Source: Blastococcus sp. CT_GayMR19 (lineage in GTDB: Bacteria > Actinomycetota > Actinomycetes > Mycobacteriales > Geodermatophilaceae). Taken from it: 64,000 bases of DNA. The notes under the pieces are model-generated. The model searched no databases. It saw only the letters and a program-made list of their open reading frames with translations, and was not told the DNA's origin. Position numbers and translations under genes: made by a program. The stretch spans positions 1 to 64,000 of the forward strand of contig NZ_SPQL01000009.1 of NCBI RefSeq assembly GCF_004570385.1. The letters run 5' to 3'. This document shows positions 17,440 to 26,041 of this stretch, piece after piece. Numbering within the stretch: the stretch's first letter is position 1; every line of letters starts with the position of its first letter.

Positions 17440-18803
17440 GCCGGCTGGTCGTCGTCGGGGCCGGGATCACCGGCCTGGCCGCCGCCTTCGAGTGGCGGCG
17501 CCGGCGGCCGGACGACGAGATCGTCGTCCTCGAGGCGGGCGACCGCATCGGAGGGAAGCTGCACCGCGTCGAACTGGCCGGCCACTGGTACGACACCGGG
17601 GCCGAGGCGGTGCTGGCCCGGGTGCCCGAGGCCGTCGCGCTGATCGAGGCGCTGGGCCTCGCCGACGACCTGGTGGAGCCGGCCACGTTGCAGGCCTCCG
17701 TCGTCCTGCCGGACGGGCGCCACCCGCTGCCTGCGGGCACGGTGCTCGGGGTGCCGGCCTCCGCCGAGGGGCTGGACGGGCTGCTCACGGCGGATGGCGT
17801 CGCGCGGGTGCGCGCCGAGGCGGACCTGCCCCCGGTGCGGTTCGACGGCGACGTCGCCGTCGGCACCCTGCTGCGCGAGCGGCTGGGCGACGAGGTCGTC
17901 GACCGGCTGGTCGAGCCGCTCCTCGGCGGTGTCTACACGGGCCGGGCCGACGAGCTCTCCCTGGCCGCGACGATGCCGGCCCTCGCCGCCCAGCTGCCGG
18001 GAGCGCCGTCGGTGCTCGCCGCCGCGGCGGCGGCCCGGGAGGTGGGGGCCCGCGGCCGGGGGGACGTGGACGGTCCGGTGTTCCGCACCGTGCGCGCCGG
18101 CCTCGGGTCGCTCCCGGCCGCGCTCGTGGCGGCCGCGCGCGCCGAGGTCCGGTTGCGCACCCCGGCGCACGGGCTCCGGCGGACCCCGCACGGCTTCGAA
18201 CTGTCGATCGGCCCGGCCGCCGCGCCCGAGCTGCTGACCGCGGACGCCGTCCTCGTCGCCGCGCCCGCCGCCAAGGCCGCCCGGCTGCTGAGCGGGATCG
18301 TGCCGGCCGCCGTCGAGCCGCTGCAGGGGATCCCGTACGCGTCGATGGCGGTCGTGGCGATGGCCTTCCCCGCTCAGGACGTGGACGCCGGGTCAGGGCT
18401 GCTCGTCCCGCCCGTCGCCGGCCGGCTGGTCAAGGGGGTGACCGTGTCGTCGTCCAAGTGGCGGCACCTGGCCGGGGAGGCGCTGATCGTGCGCGCGTCC
18501 GTCGGCCGCTTCCGGGGCGAGGCCGAGCTCCAGCGGTCGGACGACGACCTCACCACCGCCGTCGTCGGCGACGTGGCGGATCTGCTCGGCCTGTCGCGGC
18601 CGCAGCCGGTGGAGACGCGGCTGGTGCGCTGGGGCGGCGGGCTGCCCCAGTACCTGGTCGGTCACCAGTCACGGGTCGACGCGATCCGGGCCGCGGTGAG
18701 CGGGGTACCGGGCCTCGCGATCGCCGGCGCCGCCTTCCGGGGGGTCGGCGTCCCCGCCTGCATCCGCGACGCCCACCACGCGGTCGACGCTCTTCTCGCC
18801 TGA
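17436..18803 (+). CDS. hemY: coproporphyrinogen III oxidase (HemY/CgoX type, formerly protoporphyrinogen oxidase)
   Basis: FAD-dependent oxidase of 455 aa. The Rossmann motif is [16 protein letters not shown] with the acidic strand end [13 protein letters not shown]; the C-terminal FAD contact is in [18 protein letters not shown]. In actinobacteria this enzyme makes coproporphyrin III in the coproporphyrin-dependent heme route, and the presence of hemQ nearby supports that reading. It is translationally coupled to hemE. An inverted repeat lies just behind its stop. Confidence 0.93.
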   Translation: MSRLVVVGAGITGLAAAFEWRRRRPDDEIVVLEAGDRIGGKLHRVELAGHWYDTGAEAVLARVPEAVALIEALGLADDLVEPATLQASVVLPDGRHPLPAGTVLGVPASAEGLDGLLTADGVARVRAEADLPPVRFDGDVAVGTLLRERLGDEVVDRLVEPLLGGVYTGRADELSLAATMPALAAQLPGAPSVLAAAAAAREVGARGRGDVDGPVFRTVRAGLGSLPAALVAAARAEVRLRTPAHGLRRTPHGFELSIGPAAAPELLTADAVLVAAPAAKAARLLSGIVPAAVEPLQGIPYASMAVVAMAFPAQDVDAGSGLLVPPVAGRLVKGVTVSSSKWRHLAGEALIVRASVGRFRGEAELQRSDDDLTTAVVGDVADLLGLSRPQPVETRLVRWGGGLPQYLVGHQSRVDAIRAAVSGVPGLAIAGAAFRGVGVPACIRDAHHAVDALLA

Positions 18804-18808
18804 CCCGT

Positions 18809-18868
18809 GCGATTGCGCGAGAAAGCACCTGTCGCGGAGCTCTGATACGTCGATTCCTGCGCAATCGC
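18809..18868. terminator. inverted repeat between convergent genes
   Basis: GCGATTGCGC (18809-18818) and GCGCAATCGC (18859-18868) are perfect 10-bp arms, 40 bp apart, between hemY and the convergent gene at 18876. It is a likely bidirectional terminator. Its length and AT content compared with neighbouring terminators suggest it could be a copy of a dispersed element instead. Confidence 0.5.
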
Positions 18869-18875
18869 GGTCCGG

Positions 18876-19232
18876 TCAGGGGCCGCGGCGCTCGCGCAGG
18901 GGTCGCGGGTCGTCGTCGTGGGCGCACCGGACGTCGATGTCGTGGCCGAGCGCGTCGAACTCGTTCTGCAACCGGTGGGCCAGCCGCAGCCCCTCCCGCG
19001 CCCAGGCAGCAGCCTCGACGACGCGGTCGCCCGGCCCTCCCAGGTCCAGCGCCCGACGGCTCCACTCGACGTTCCAGGTGGCCAGGCGCGCGACCAGCTC
19101 GGGGGAGATCCCGAGGGCGGCGGGGTCGACGACGTAGTCGTCATCGGGTTGCTGGTCGGGCGACCGGTTCCAGAGGAAGGCATCGGTGTGCTCGGCCATC
19201 AGCTCCACGACGGTGGGCGTCCGGTCGGCCAC
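18876..19232 (-). CDS. conserved hypothetical protein
   Basis: A 118-aa acidic protein without known motifs, apparently all-helical: [16 protein letters not shown], then [21 protein letters not shown] and [23 protein letters not shown], ending [15 protein letters not shown]. The GTG at 19232 is used because GAGACT lies 6 nt before it; the ATG at 19200 is an alternative that would remove about 11 residues. It is divergent from hemQ by 61 bp. Confidence 0.75.
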   Translation of the reverse strand: MADRTPTVVELMAEHTDAFLWNRSPDQQPDDDYVVDPAALGISPELVARLATWNVEWSRRALDLGGPGDRVVEAAAWAREGLRLAHRLQNEFDALGHDIDVRCAHDDDPRPLRERRGP

Positions 19233-19293
19233 CGGGGCAGTCTCACATCCCCCGCGGCGACGGTGGACGCGTGCGGCGCGGGACAATGGGCGC

Positions 19294-20004
19294 ATGAGCG
19301 ACGACGAGCGCAGCCTGGGCAAGCGGGCGAACGAGCTGAACGCCACCATCCGCTACACGATGTGGTCGGTGTTCAGGCTGGCCCGCCCGCTCGGGGACGA
19401 CCAGCGGACGGCGGCCGCCGACGAGGTGCAGGCCCTGCTCGACGAGCTGGCCGGCAAGGACGTCGTCGTGCGCGGGGTGTACGACGTCGCCGGGCTGCGG
19501 GCCGACGCCGACGTCATGGTCTGGTGGCACGCCGAGTCGCCCGACGCGCTGCAGGAGGCCTACACCCGATTCCGGCGCACCGCGCTCGGCCGGCACCTCG
19601 ACCCGGTGTGGTCGCAGATGGCCCTGCACCGGCCCGCCGAGTTCAACCGCAGCCACATCCCCGCGTTCCTGGCCGACGAGGAGCCGCGGCGCTACGTCTG
19701 CGTCTACCCGTTCGTGCGGTCCTACGAGTGGTACCTCCTGCCCGACGAGGAGCGTCGCGCGATGCTCGCGGAGCACGGGAAGATGGCCCGCGGCTACCCC
19801 GACGTCCGGGCGAACACCGTGGCCTCGTTCGCTCTGGGCGACTACGAGTGGATGCTCGCCTTCGAGGCCGACGAGCTGCACAGGATCGTCGACCTCATGC
19901 GTGAGCTGCGGGCCTCGACCGCGCGGCGGCACGTCCGCGAGGAGGTGCCGTTCTACACCGGCGTCCGCAAGCCGATCGCCGAGCTGGTCGCCGACCTGGC
20001 CTGA
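19294..20004 (+). CDS. hemQ: coproheme decarboxylase (chlorite-dismutase family)
   Basis: Converts iron-coproporphyrin III to heme b with H2O2, the last step of the coproporphyrin-dependent pathway. 236 aa. The catalytic Tyr is Tyr138 in [14 protein letters not shown], the proximal heme His is His161 in [12 protein letters not shown], and His121 in RSHIPAF matches the distal His used by actinobacterial enzymes. The ATG at 19294 is preceded by GACAAT (19282-19287) 6 nt away. It acts with hemE and hemY upstream; the ferrochelatase is not in the window. Confidence 0.94.
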   Translation: MSDDERSLGKRANELNATIRYTMWSVFRLARPLGDDQRTAAADEVQALLDELAGKDVVVRGVYDVAGLRADADVMVWWHAESPDALQEAYTRFRRTALGRHLDPVWSQMALHRPAEFNRSHIPAFLADEEPRRYVCVYPFVRSYEWYLLPDEERRAMLAEHGKMARGYPDVRANTVASFALGDYEWMLAFEADELHRIVDLMRELRASTARRHVREEVPFYTGVRKPIAELVADLA

Positions 20005-20005
20005 C

Positions 20006-20116
20006 CGATGACATCGTCGTCCTCCGGACGACACCGCGGGCAGGTGCCGTTGCCCCGCCGCGCTGCCGCTGCGTCACGCCTGCGCGGAGCCCGCCGGGCC
20101 CCACTCGGCGCGACAG
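20006..20116. repeat. second copy of the dispersed hairpin repeat
   Basis: Starts 2 bp after the hemQ stop with GATGACA..., matching the 31-bp unit at 12087-12210, but the stem is GTCGTCC-TCC-GGACGAC (20016-20032): both arms have changed together while the TCC loop and the following ACCGCGG are kept. The GC-rich body (20041-20116) then matches 12209-12290. Only one hairpin unit is present here. Confidence 0.85.
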
Positions 20117-20185
20117 AGCAGGCATTCCTGGCAAAGCCGCAGGTCAGCTCCGGGAACTGTCGTACCCCTCCCGTAGCTTCGGGGC

Positions 20186-21751
20186 ATGTTCCCTCCGGGT
20201 TCGTTCGGTGTCGGCGTGACGGTCGCCGCCTTGTACCCGGACCTGCCCGAGGGCCTGTCGCTGCCGCCCCGGGTGGTCGACCGGCCGTCCCGGCTGGGTG
20301 AGCTGCTGCCGGTGGATCGGATGACGCCGGAGCAGAAGGCGGCGAACCTGGAGCTGGTCGCCGAGGCGGAGGCGCAGCTGGCGGCGTTCAAGGCCGAGCT
20401 CGTCGTGGGGCTGGCTGCTGACCGGCCCGCGAGCGACGACCGCCGATCAGGAACGCCGGGGGCGGCGTCCGGGGAGTGGGCCGCCGAGCTGCTCGACGCG
20501 TCGGTGTCGGAGTTCTTCCCCGACGAGCTGGCGCTGATCCTGAACTGCTCGCGGACCGAGGCAACCCTGCTGTGGGAACGGTGCAGCACGCTGCGGCGGC
20601 GCCTGCCGCACACGTGGGCAGCGCTCGCCGACGGCACGCTGGACTGGCCGAGGGCGCGGGTGATCGCCGCGGAACTGGGGTGGCCGGCACGCGATTCCAC
20701 GCCGCAGGTCCTGGCTGCGGTGGAGGCGGTGGTGCTGCCGCGGGCCGCCGGTCTGTCGATCACCCGGCTACGGGCCCTGGTGCGCGCGGAACTGCTGAAG
20801 GCCGACGCCGCCGCGGCCGACACCCGCCGACGGCTGGCGGAGCGGGCGGCCGATGTCACCGTCCGCTCGCTGGGCGACGGCATGAGCGAGGTGCGCAGCC
20901 TGATGCCGGCACCGGCCGCATCAGCGGTTCGCGCCGCGGCCGACGCCCGGGCCCGCGCGTTGAAGGCCGCGGGCGACGAGCGGCCGCTCGGCATGCTCAG
21001 GGCGGTAGTGCTGCACGACCTGGTGACCCGCCCCTGGGAGGAGTGGCCGGCCGTCAGTGCGCACGTGGCCGTCGTCGCCTCGCTGGACACGCTCGAGTCG
21101 GCGGCCGCCGGAGCGCCGGGTACGGGACTCGAGCCGGCCACCGTCGACGGGCAGCCGGTCACCGCCGCACAGGCCCGGGAGCTCCTGGAACGGCTCGACG
21201 CGCTGTGTCCCGGCGGGCTCCGGGCACCGACCGGCGGAACTCTCGGCATCTGCATGACCGACGCCGAGGGCCGCCTGGTGGCGACGGCCACGCGAGGCGA
21301 GCTGGAGCGGGTCGTCCGCCGCGGCTGCGGCGATCATCCCGATGGCGAGTGCGGGTGCCCGGTGCTCGGCATGCCCCCGCGGGTCGACCGGTACGAGCAC
21401 GCTCCGGCGCAGCGACGCTTCGTCGAGGCCCGTGATGGCACCTGCCGGCACCCCGGTTGTCCCAACCGGGCCGGTCTGGCCGACCTGGACCACGTCACCC
21501 CGTACGCCTGCGGCGGGGAGACGGACTGCACCAACCTGTGCTGCCTGTGCCGCCGGCATCACCGGCTGAAGACCCACGCCGCGGGCTGGTACTACGTCAT
21601 GACGTCCGACGGGGTCCTGGCCGTGACCACGCCGACCGGCGTCACCCGCACCAGTCGGCCACCGGGTCTGCGGTCCGGCATCCTCGAGCAGCTGCGCACG
21701 TACTCGGAACGACGACCGGTCCCGCACGACCTGGACCCGGCGCCCTTCTGA
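20186..21751 (+). CDS. DUF222 / HNH endonuclease domain protein (13E12-repeat type)
   Basis: A 521-aa protein with a long helical DUF222 domain (residues about 45-370) and a C-terminal HNH nuclease domain: CRHPGC, then DLDHVTPYACGGETDCTNLC and CLCRRHHRLKTHAAGW, with Cys pairs for a zinc ion. Proteins of this type are present in many copies in mycobacterial and related genomes (13E12 family), and are suspected to be mobile or selfish, but no transposition has been shown to my knowledge. The start ATG at 20186 is 70 bp after the dispersed repeat; the stop is 1 bp from the convergent msrB stop. Confidence 0.85.
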   Translation: MFPPGSFGVGVTVAALYPDLPEGLSLPPRVVDRPSRLGELLPVDRMTPEQKAANLELVAEAEAQLAAFKAELVVGLAADRPASDDRRSGTPGAASGEWAAELLDASVSEFFPDELALILNCSRTEATLLWERCSTLRRRLPHTWAALADGTLDWPRARVIAAELGWPARDSTPQVLAAVEAVVLPRAAGLSITRLRALVRAELLKADAAAADTRRRLAERAADVTVRSLGDGMSEVRSLMPAPAASAVRAAADARARALKAAGDERPLGMLRAVVLHDLVTRPWEEWPAVSAHVAVVASLDTLESAAAGAPGTGLEPATVDGQPVTAAQARELLERLDALCPGGLRAPTGGTLGICMTDAEGRLVATATRGELERVVRRGCGDHPDGECGCPVLGMPPRVDRYEHAPAQRRFVEARDGTCRHPGCPNRAGLADLDHVTPYACGGETDCTNLCCLCRRHHRLKTHAAGWYYVMTSDGVLAVTTPTGVTRTSRPPGLRSGILEQLRTYSERRPVPHDLDPAPF

Positions 21752-21752
21752 C

Positions 21753-22172
21753 CTACTCCGCGGGCTGCAGGCGGATGGACACCGAGTTGATGCAGTAGCG
21801 GTCGCCGGTGGGCGTCTGCGGGGCGTCGTCGAACAGGTGACCCAGGTGGCTGTGGCACGTCGCGCAGAGCACCTCGGTGCGGAGCATCCCGTAGCTGCGG
21901 TCCGCGCGGAGGATCACGTTGTCCTCGGCGGAGGCCTCGTAGAACGACGGCCAGCCGCAGTGCGAGTCGAACTTGGTCTCCGACCGGAACAGCTCCGCGC
22001 CGCAGGCCCGGCACTCGTAGACGCCGACGGTCTTGGTGTCGACGTACTCGCCGGTCCAGGCGCGCTCGGTGCCGGCCTGACGCAGGACGGCGTACTCCTC
22101 GGGGGAGAGCTGCGCCCGCCACTCCTCGTCGGTCCTGCTGACGGCCGGCTGCTTGTCCGCGGAGGTGGTCAT
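21753..22172 (-). CDS. msrB: peptide-methionine (R)-S-oxide reductase
   Basis: Repairs oxidised methionine (R epimer) in proteins. 139 aa. The zinc-binding CxxC pairs are in ECRACGAEL and LCATCHSHLGHLF, the substrate-binding SHCGWPSFYEA is intact and the catalytic Cys is in RYCINSVS near the C-terminus. The ATG at 22172 is supported by TACCGT (minus strand, 22180-22185) 7 nt upstream. It is convergent with the HNH gene. Confidence 0.95.
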   Translation of the reverse strand: MTTSADKQPAVSRTDEEWRAQLSPEEYAVLRQAGTERAWTGEYVDTKTVGVYECRACGAELFRSETKFDSHCGWPSFYEASAEDNVILRADRSYGMLRTEVLCATCHSHLGHLFDDAPQTPTGDRYCINSVSIRLQPAE

Positions 22173-22204
22173 GCGCCCCACGGTACGACCGCGCCGCCAC
22201 CAGC

Positions 22205-22861
22205 TCACCTGCCCAGTCCCGCTTCCCGGGCCCGGACGATCGCCTCGGCGCGGTCGGCGACCTGCAGCTTGGTGAGCACGTTGGACACGTTGTTGCGCAC
22301 CGTCTTCGGCGACAGGTAGAGCGTGGCGGCGATCTGCGCGTTGTTGCGGCCCGCCGCCACCAGCTCCAGCACCTCCCGCTCGCGCGCGGTGAGCTGGGGG
22401 AACGCCGCTGCCGGTCCGGCCGGCGCGGCGGCGAAGAACTCCGCGATGCGCCGGGCCAGCGAGGCCCCGAAGACGGCACCCCCCGCGGCCACGGTGGTGA
22501 TCGCCCGCACGACCTCCTCCTGGTCGGCCCCCTTCAGCAGGTAGCCGCGGGCACCGGCCCGGACGGCGGAGAAGACGGTGCCGTCGTCCTCGCTCATGGT
22601 CAGGACGACGACGCCCACCGACGGCGACTCGCCCGTCACCTGGCGGGTCGCCTCGATGCCGTCGAGGCCGGGCATCTGCACGTCCATGACCACGACGTCG
22701 GGCTGCTCCTCCCGCGCGAGCCGGACCGCCTCGACGCCGTCGGCCGCCGTCCCCACGACCGTGAGCCCGGGAACCGAGGCCAGCAGCGTGGCCAGACCCT
22801 CGCGGTAGACCGGATGGTCGTCGGCGACCACCACCCGCAGCGGCTCGTCCTGCTCACGCAC
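22205..22861 (-). CDS. NarL/LuxR-family response regulator
   Basis: Two-component DNA-binding regulator of 218 aa. The receiver domain has the acidic pair in VVADDHPV, phospho-acceptor Asp60 in VVMDVQMPG, the Thr in VVLTMSEDD and Lys in YLLKGAD. A LuxR-type helix-turn-helix follows: LTAREREVLELVAAGRNNA and YLSPKTVRNNVSNVLTKL. The GTG at 22861 is used (GAGGAG 7 nt upstream); a preceding GTG at 22864 is possible. A longer upstream frame to 22999 is rejected, because it would encode intergenic repeats. It is downstream of its likely kinase. Confidence 0.93.
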   Translation of the reverse strand: MREQDEPLRVVVADDHPVYREGLATLLASVPGLTVVGTAADGVEAVRLAREEQPDVVVMDVQMPGLDGIEATRQVTGESPSVGVVVLTMSEDDGTVFSAVRAGARGYLLKGADQEEVVRAITTVAAGGAVFGASLARRIAEFFAAAPAGPAAAFPQLTAREREVLELVAAGRNNAQIAATLYLSPKTVRNNVSNVLTKLQVADRAEAIVRAREAGLGR

Positions 22862-22889
22862 CACGTCTCTCCTCGCTCCCGCGGCCCGC

Positions 22890-22997
22890 TCCGCTCCTCG
22901 CTCCGAGGTCCAGGCCGCCTCCGCGGTCGGTCCGCTCCTCGCTCGTTCCTCGCTGCGATGCTCCCTCCCTGTCGGCGGCCGCCTCGCTGCGATGCTC
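22890..22997. repeat. short direct repeats in the kinase-regulator spacer
   Basis: TCCGCTCCTCGCTC occurs at 22890-22903 and 22931-22944; CCTCGCTGCGATGCTC occurs at 22948-22963 and 22982-22997. They lie in the 150-bp gap between the kinase and its regulator. On the coding strand they read GAGCGAGGAGCGGA and GAGCATCGCAGCGAGG. They may be a copy of a dispersed intergenic element. Confidence 0.7.
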
Positions 22998-23011
22998 ACG
23001 GCCCTGTCCGC

Positions 23012-25207
23012 TCACGTTCCTCCTCCGTCGGCGGGCAGGATCGCCCGTACCACCGTGCCGCCGGACGGCGGGCATTCCACCGTGCAGCGGCCCCCGAGCT
23101 CGGCGGCCCGCTCCCGGAGCGAGACCAGCCCGACGCCCGCCGGTGCGCCCGGCGGGATGCCGGTGCCGTCGTCGGCGACGGTGACCACGAGGGCGGCATC
23201 CGCGTCCCGGGCCAGTTCCACGCGGCAGGTCGCTGCCGACGCGTGCTTGGCGACGTTGGCCAGGGCCTCCGACGCGATCCGGTAGGCGGCGACCTCGACC
23301 GCGGCCGGGAGATCGTCCGTGCCGGGACCCGCGACGACCTCGGTGGCCACCCGGGGCGCGAGCAGCCGCTCGGCCTGCTGCCGGACGGCGCCGACCAGAC
23401 CCAGGTCGTCCAGGGCCGGTGGTCGGAGGTCGTGCACCAGGCGGCGGACGTCGGCCAGCGCGGCGGCCACGTCGTTGCGCGCGGAGCGCAGCAACCGGTC
23501 GGCCTCGGCGGGATCCCTGCCGACCAGGTTGCGGGCCGTGTCGATGCGCAGGACGACGGCGCCGAGGCTCGGGCCCAGCCCGTCGTGCAGGTCGCGGCGC
23601 AGCCGGCGGCGCTCCTCCTCGCGCGCCGCGACCAGCAGCTCGCGGCTCGCCTGCAGCTGGGCGGCCAGGGAACTCGCGCGCGCGGCTGCGGCGGCCTGCC
23701 GCACGACGTCGGCCAGCAGGCGCTCGTCCCGCGTGACCAGGTGGGCGCGGACGCCGTCGCGGGGGAGGAGCAGCCGGCCGACCTCCTCGCCGCGGTACGC
23801 GATCGGCAGGGCACGTACTGCCGCCGGGCGGCTCCCGTGCTCGGCCACCAGGTGCCCGCCCCCGGCGGAGTCGACCTCCACCCCGACGTAGGGGGACCGG
23901 AACGCCTCGGCGACCGCGGCGGCGATCGCCATGAGCTGCTCGTCCGCGCCGTCCGAGCGCTCCAGCCGTTCGGCCAGCCCCGACACCACGCGGTACGGGT
24001 CCTCCCGCTCGCCCAGCACCCAGCGGCGGACCAGCCGCCACAGCGGGGCCCGCAGCGGCACGTAGACCGCGGCGACGAGCAGGAGTGTGAGCAGCGTGGC
24101 GTCCCGCTCGCCGAACCGGTCGCCGAGCAGCGCGCCGGCCGCAGCGAGGACGGCCAGATCCAGCAGGACCACACCCACACCGAGCACGCCGTAGACGACG
24201 GTCCCGCCCAGCAGCCGGTCGATGTCGACGGCCCGCGGGCGGAGGATGCCGATCGTGACCGCGGCGCCGGTCAGGGCCACGGCCACCGACAGGCCCGTCG
24301 AGCTCGCATCCCCCGGCACGAGCAGGGCCGCCACCATGACCAGGACATCGACGACGCCGGCCCAGAGCAGCCAGCGCATGCGGCGGCGGTCGTCGCCGTC
24401 GGCCCGCCGGAGCCGCGCCACGACACTGGCCACCGGGACCAGGACGCCCAGCAGGGCGATCGGGAACGCGATCCGCAGCAGGGGCAGGGCTACCCCCGCG
24501 GGCAGCGGGAGGCTGATCGGGTCGAGGTCGAGCGGTGCGAACACCTCCGGCAGCGGCTCGCCCGACCGCGCGATCGCGATCTCGGAGGGGACGACGCTCA
24601 GCAGCGCGGGCAGCAGCGCCGTCGAGACCAGGCTGACGACCGCGAGCGGCCGCCAGCGGCCGCCGGGCAGCCGGCCGTCGGGATAGAGCAGGAGCAGGAG
24701 CGGCAGCCCCAGCAGCAGCGAGGCACCGAACCGCTGGACGAACCAGAACGAGAAGCTGGCGGCCGGCAGCGGCGGATCCGACTGCACCGCGAAGACCATC
24801 CACGACTGGGCCAGGCCGTCGAGGGCCCACAGCATCCCGGTCGCGGCCAGCACCCAGGAGACCGCGTTGCGCGGGGCGCGGTGCAGCAGCACCGCACCCG
24901 GGACGGCGAGAGCGAACCCCGGCAGGCCGATGATCCAGCCGACGGTGGCGTCGGCCGCGGCGCGGGCGGCGTCCGAGGTGACCGCGTCCAGCACCGCCGT
25001 CGCGACGGTGGCCAGGAGGCTGACGGTCAGCGATCCCCAGGCGACCGCCCGGGCACCTCGCGCGGGCCGCGCACGGCCGGGTTCCACGGCCGCCTCCGGC
25101 TCGGGGACGGCCGGTCCGGTCACCGGGAGCTGCGCCTGCACCCGGGGATCTTCGCCTGCCGGCGTCCCGGAGGGAACGAGGCAGCTGTCCCGTGTCACCC
25201 GGGACAT
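23012..25207 (-). CDS. NarL-type sensor histidine kinase with polytopic N-terminal sensor
   Basis: Membrane sensor kinase of 731 aa. The N-terminal half (about residues 55-370) has roughly eight to nine hydrophobic segments; then comes a GAF-like region (about 395-510), a HisKA_3 dimerisation domain with phospho-acceptor His541 in RRLRRDLHDGLGPSLG, and a HATPase_c domain with NVAKHA and DDGTGIP boxes and a C-terminal GVGLVSLRERA. The signal is not known. It is transcribed ahead of the response regulator at 22205 and is divergent from a small membrane protein at 25319. Confidence 0.92.
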   Translation of the reverse strand: MSRVTRDSCLVPSGTPAGEDPRVQAQLPVTGPAVPEPEAAVEPGRARPARGARAVAWGSLTVSLLATVATAVLDAVTSDAARAAADATVGWIIGLPGFALAVPGAVLLHRAPRNAVSWVLAATGMLWALDGLAQSWMVFAVQSDPPLPAASFSFWFVQRFGASLLLGLPLLLLLYPDGRLPGGRWRPLAVVSLVSTALLPALLSVVPSEIAIARSGEPLPEVFAPLDLDPISLPLPAGVALPLLRIAFPIALLGVLVPVASVVARLRRADGDDRRRMRWLLWAGVVDVLVMVAALLVPGDASSTGLSVAVALTGAAVTIGILRPRAVDIDRLLGGTVVYGVLGVGVVLLDLAVLAAAGALLGDRFGERDATLLTLLLVAAVYVPLRAPLWRLVRRWVLGEREDPYRVVSGLAERLERSDGADEQLMAIAAAVAEAFRSPYVGVEVDSAGGGHLVAEHGSRPAAVRALPIAYRGEEVGRLLLPRDGVRAHLVTRDERLLADVVRQAAAAARASSLAAQLQASRELLVAAREEERRRLRRDLHDGLGPSLGAVVLRIDTARNLVGRDPAEADRLLRSARNDVAAALADVRRLVHDLRPPALDDLGLVGAVRQQAERLLAPRVATEVVAGPGTDDLPAAVEVAAYRIASEALANVAKHASAATCRVELARDADAALVVTVADDGTGIPPGAPAGVGLVSLRERAAELGGRCTVECPPSGGTVVRAILPADGGGT

Positions 25208-25318
25208 TTCTCGGGACCGGATCGAGGGCGGCGGGCCCTGGGTGCCCGGGACGCCGTCCCCGGAAGGTTCTGGTCAGGCGGTGCGCAGGGCACCGCGACA
25301 CCCGATACGGAGAATCCG

Positions 25319-25963
25319 ATGTCTCTCAGCACCACCCCCGCCACGGCCCGCACCGACGTCGCGGCGCCTCGCACCACCCCCGCCGCCCCGGTGAGCACGG
25401 GGCTCACCCGCCGGGTCGGGATCGCCGTCACCACCGGATCGGTGGCCTGGGCCGCCGGCATGGCGGCGTTCACCAACACCCCGACGGCCGGCACCGTGCA
25501 GCACTACGTGTACGAGGTGACCGCGCTGATGTTCCAGCTCGGCCTGGTCGCGCTCGTCTGGCTGCAGCTGCGCACGGGTGCCACGGGCACCGGCAAGCTC
25601 GCCCGCGGCTTCCTGCACGCCGAGCACGTCCTGCTCGGCCTGGCGATCACCTCGACGTTCACGTGGATGTTCCTCCGCGACTACCAGGAGACCGGATGGT
25701 TCATGGCGCTGGACGTCTTCTGGCCGCTGTCGATGCTGGGCATGGCCGCGATCGGGGTCCGCATCGCGATCGCCGGTCGCTGGAAGGGCGCGGCGCGCTT
25801 CTGGCCGATGGTCGCCGAGAGCTGGGCGCCGGTCGCCGTCCCGGCGTCGTTCCTGGTTCCCGCGTTCGCGCAGTACGTCGGCGCGGCGCACCTGCTGATC
25901 GGCTACGTGCTGCTCGGCGTGATCCTGGCCCGCCGCCCGGAGCTCACCGGGGCCCGCGACTGA
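25319..25963 (+). CDS. small polytopic membrane protein
   Basis: A 214-aa protein with a Pro/Thr/Ala-rich N-terminus (about 28 residues) and five to six hydrophobic segments, near residues 32-50, 60-82, 100-119, 128-150 and 168-205. No family recognised with certainty. It is divergent from the two-component system with 111 bp between starts, so it may be the target of that system; this is inference. GGAG at 25309-25312 precedes the ATG. A strong terminator follows. Confidence 0.8.
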   Translation: MSLSTTPATARTDVAAPRTTPAAPVSTGLTRRVGIAVTTGSVAWAAGMAAFTNTPTAGTVQHYVYEVTALMFQLGLVALVWLQLRTGATGTGKLARGFLHAEHVLLGLAITSTFTWMFLRDYQETGWFMALDVFWPLSMLGMAAIGVRIAIAGRWKGAARFWPMVAESWAPVAVPASFLVPAFAQYVGAAHLLIGYVLLGVILARRPELTGARD

Positions 25964-25982
25964 TCTGACACCGCACCGCTCC

Positions 25983-26015
25983 GCGCCCCGCCTCCCGCAC
26001 CGGGAGGCGGGGCGC
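25983..26015 (+). terminator. terminator after the membrane-protein gene
   Basis: Perfect 15-bp stem GCGCCCCGCCTCCCG (25983-25997) and CGGGAGGCGGGGCGC (26001-26015) with a CAC loop, 19 bp after the stop at 25963. No T-run, as is common in this genome. Confidence 0.9.
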
Positions 26016-26041
26016 TGTCATGCCCGGGGGAGACTGGGCCG

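Noticed and set aside
22862-22999. A 46-residue N-terminal extension of the response regulator
   Set aside because: It encodes intergenic repeats, is Arg/Ala/Glu low complexity and is absent from the receiver-domain family; the GTG at 22861 has the ribosome-binding site.
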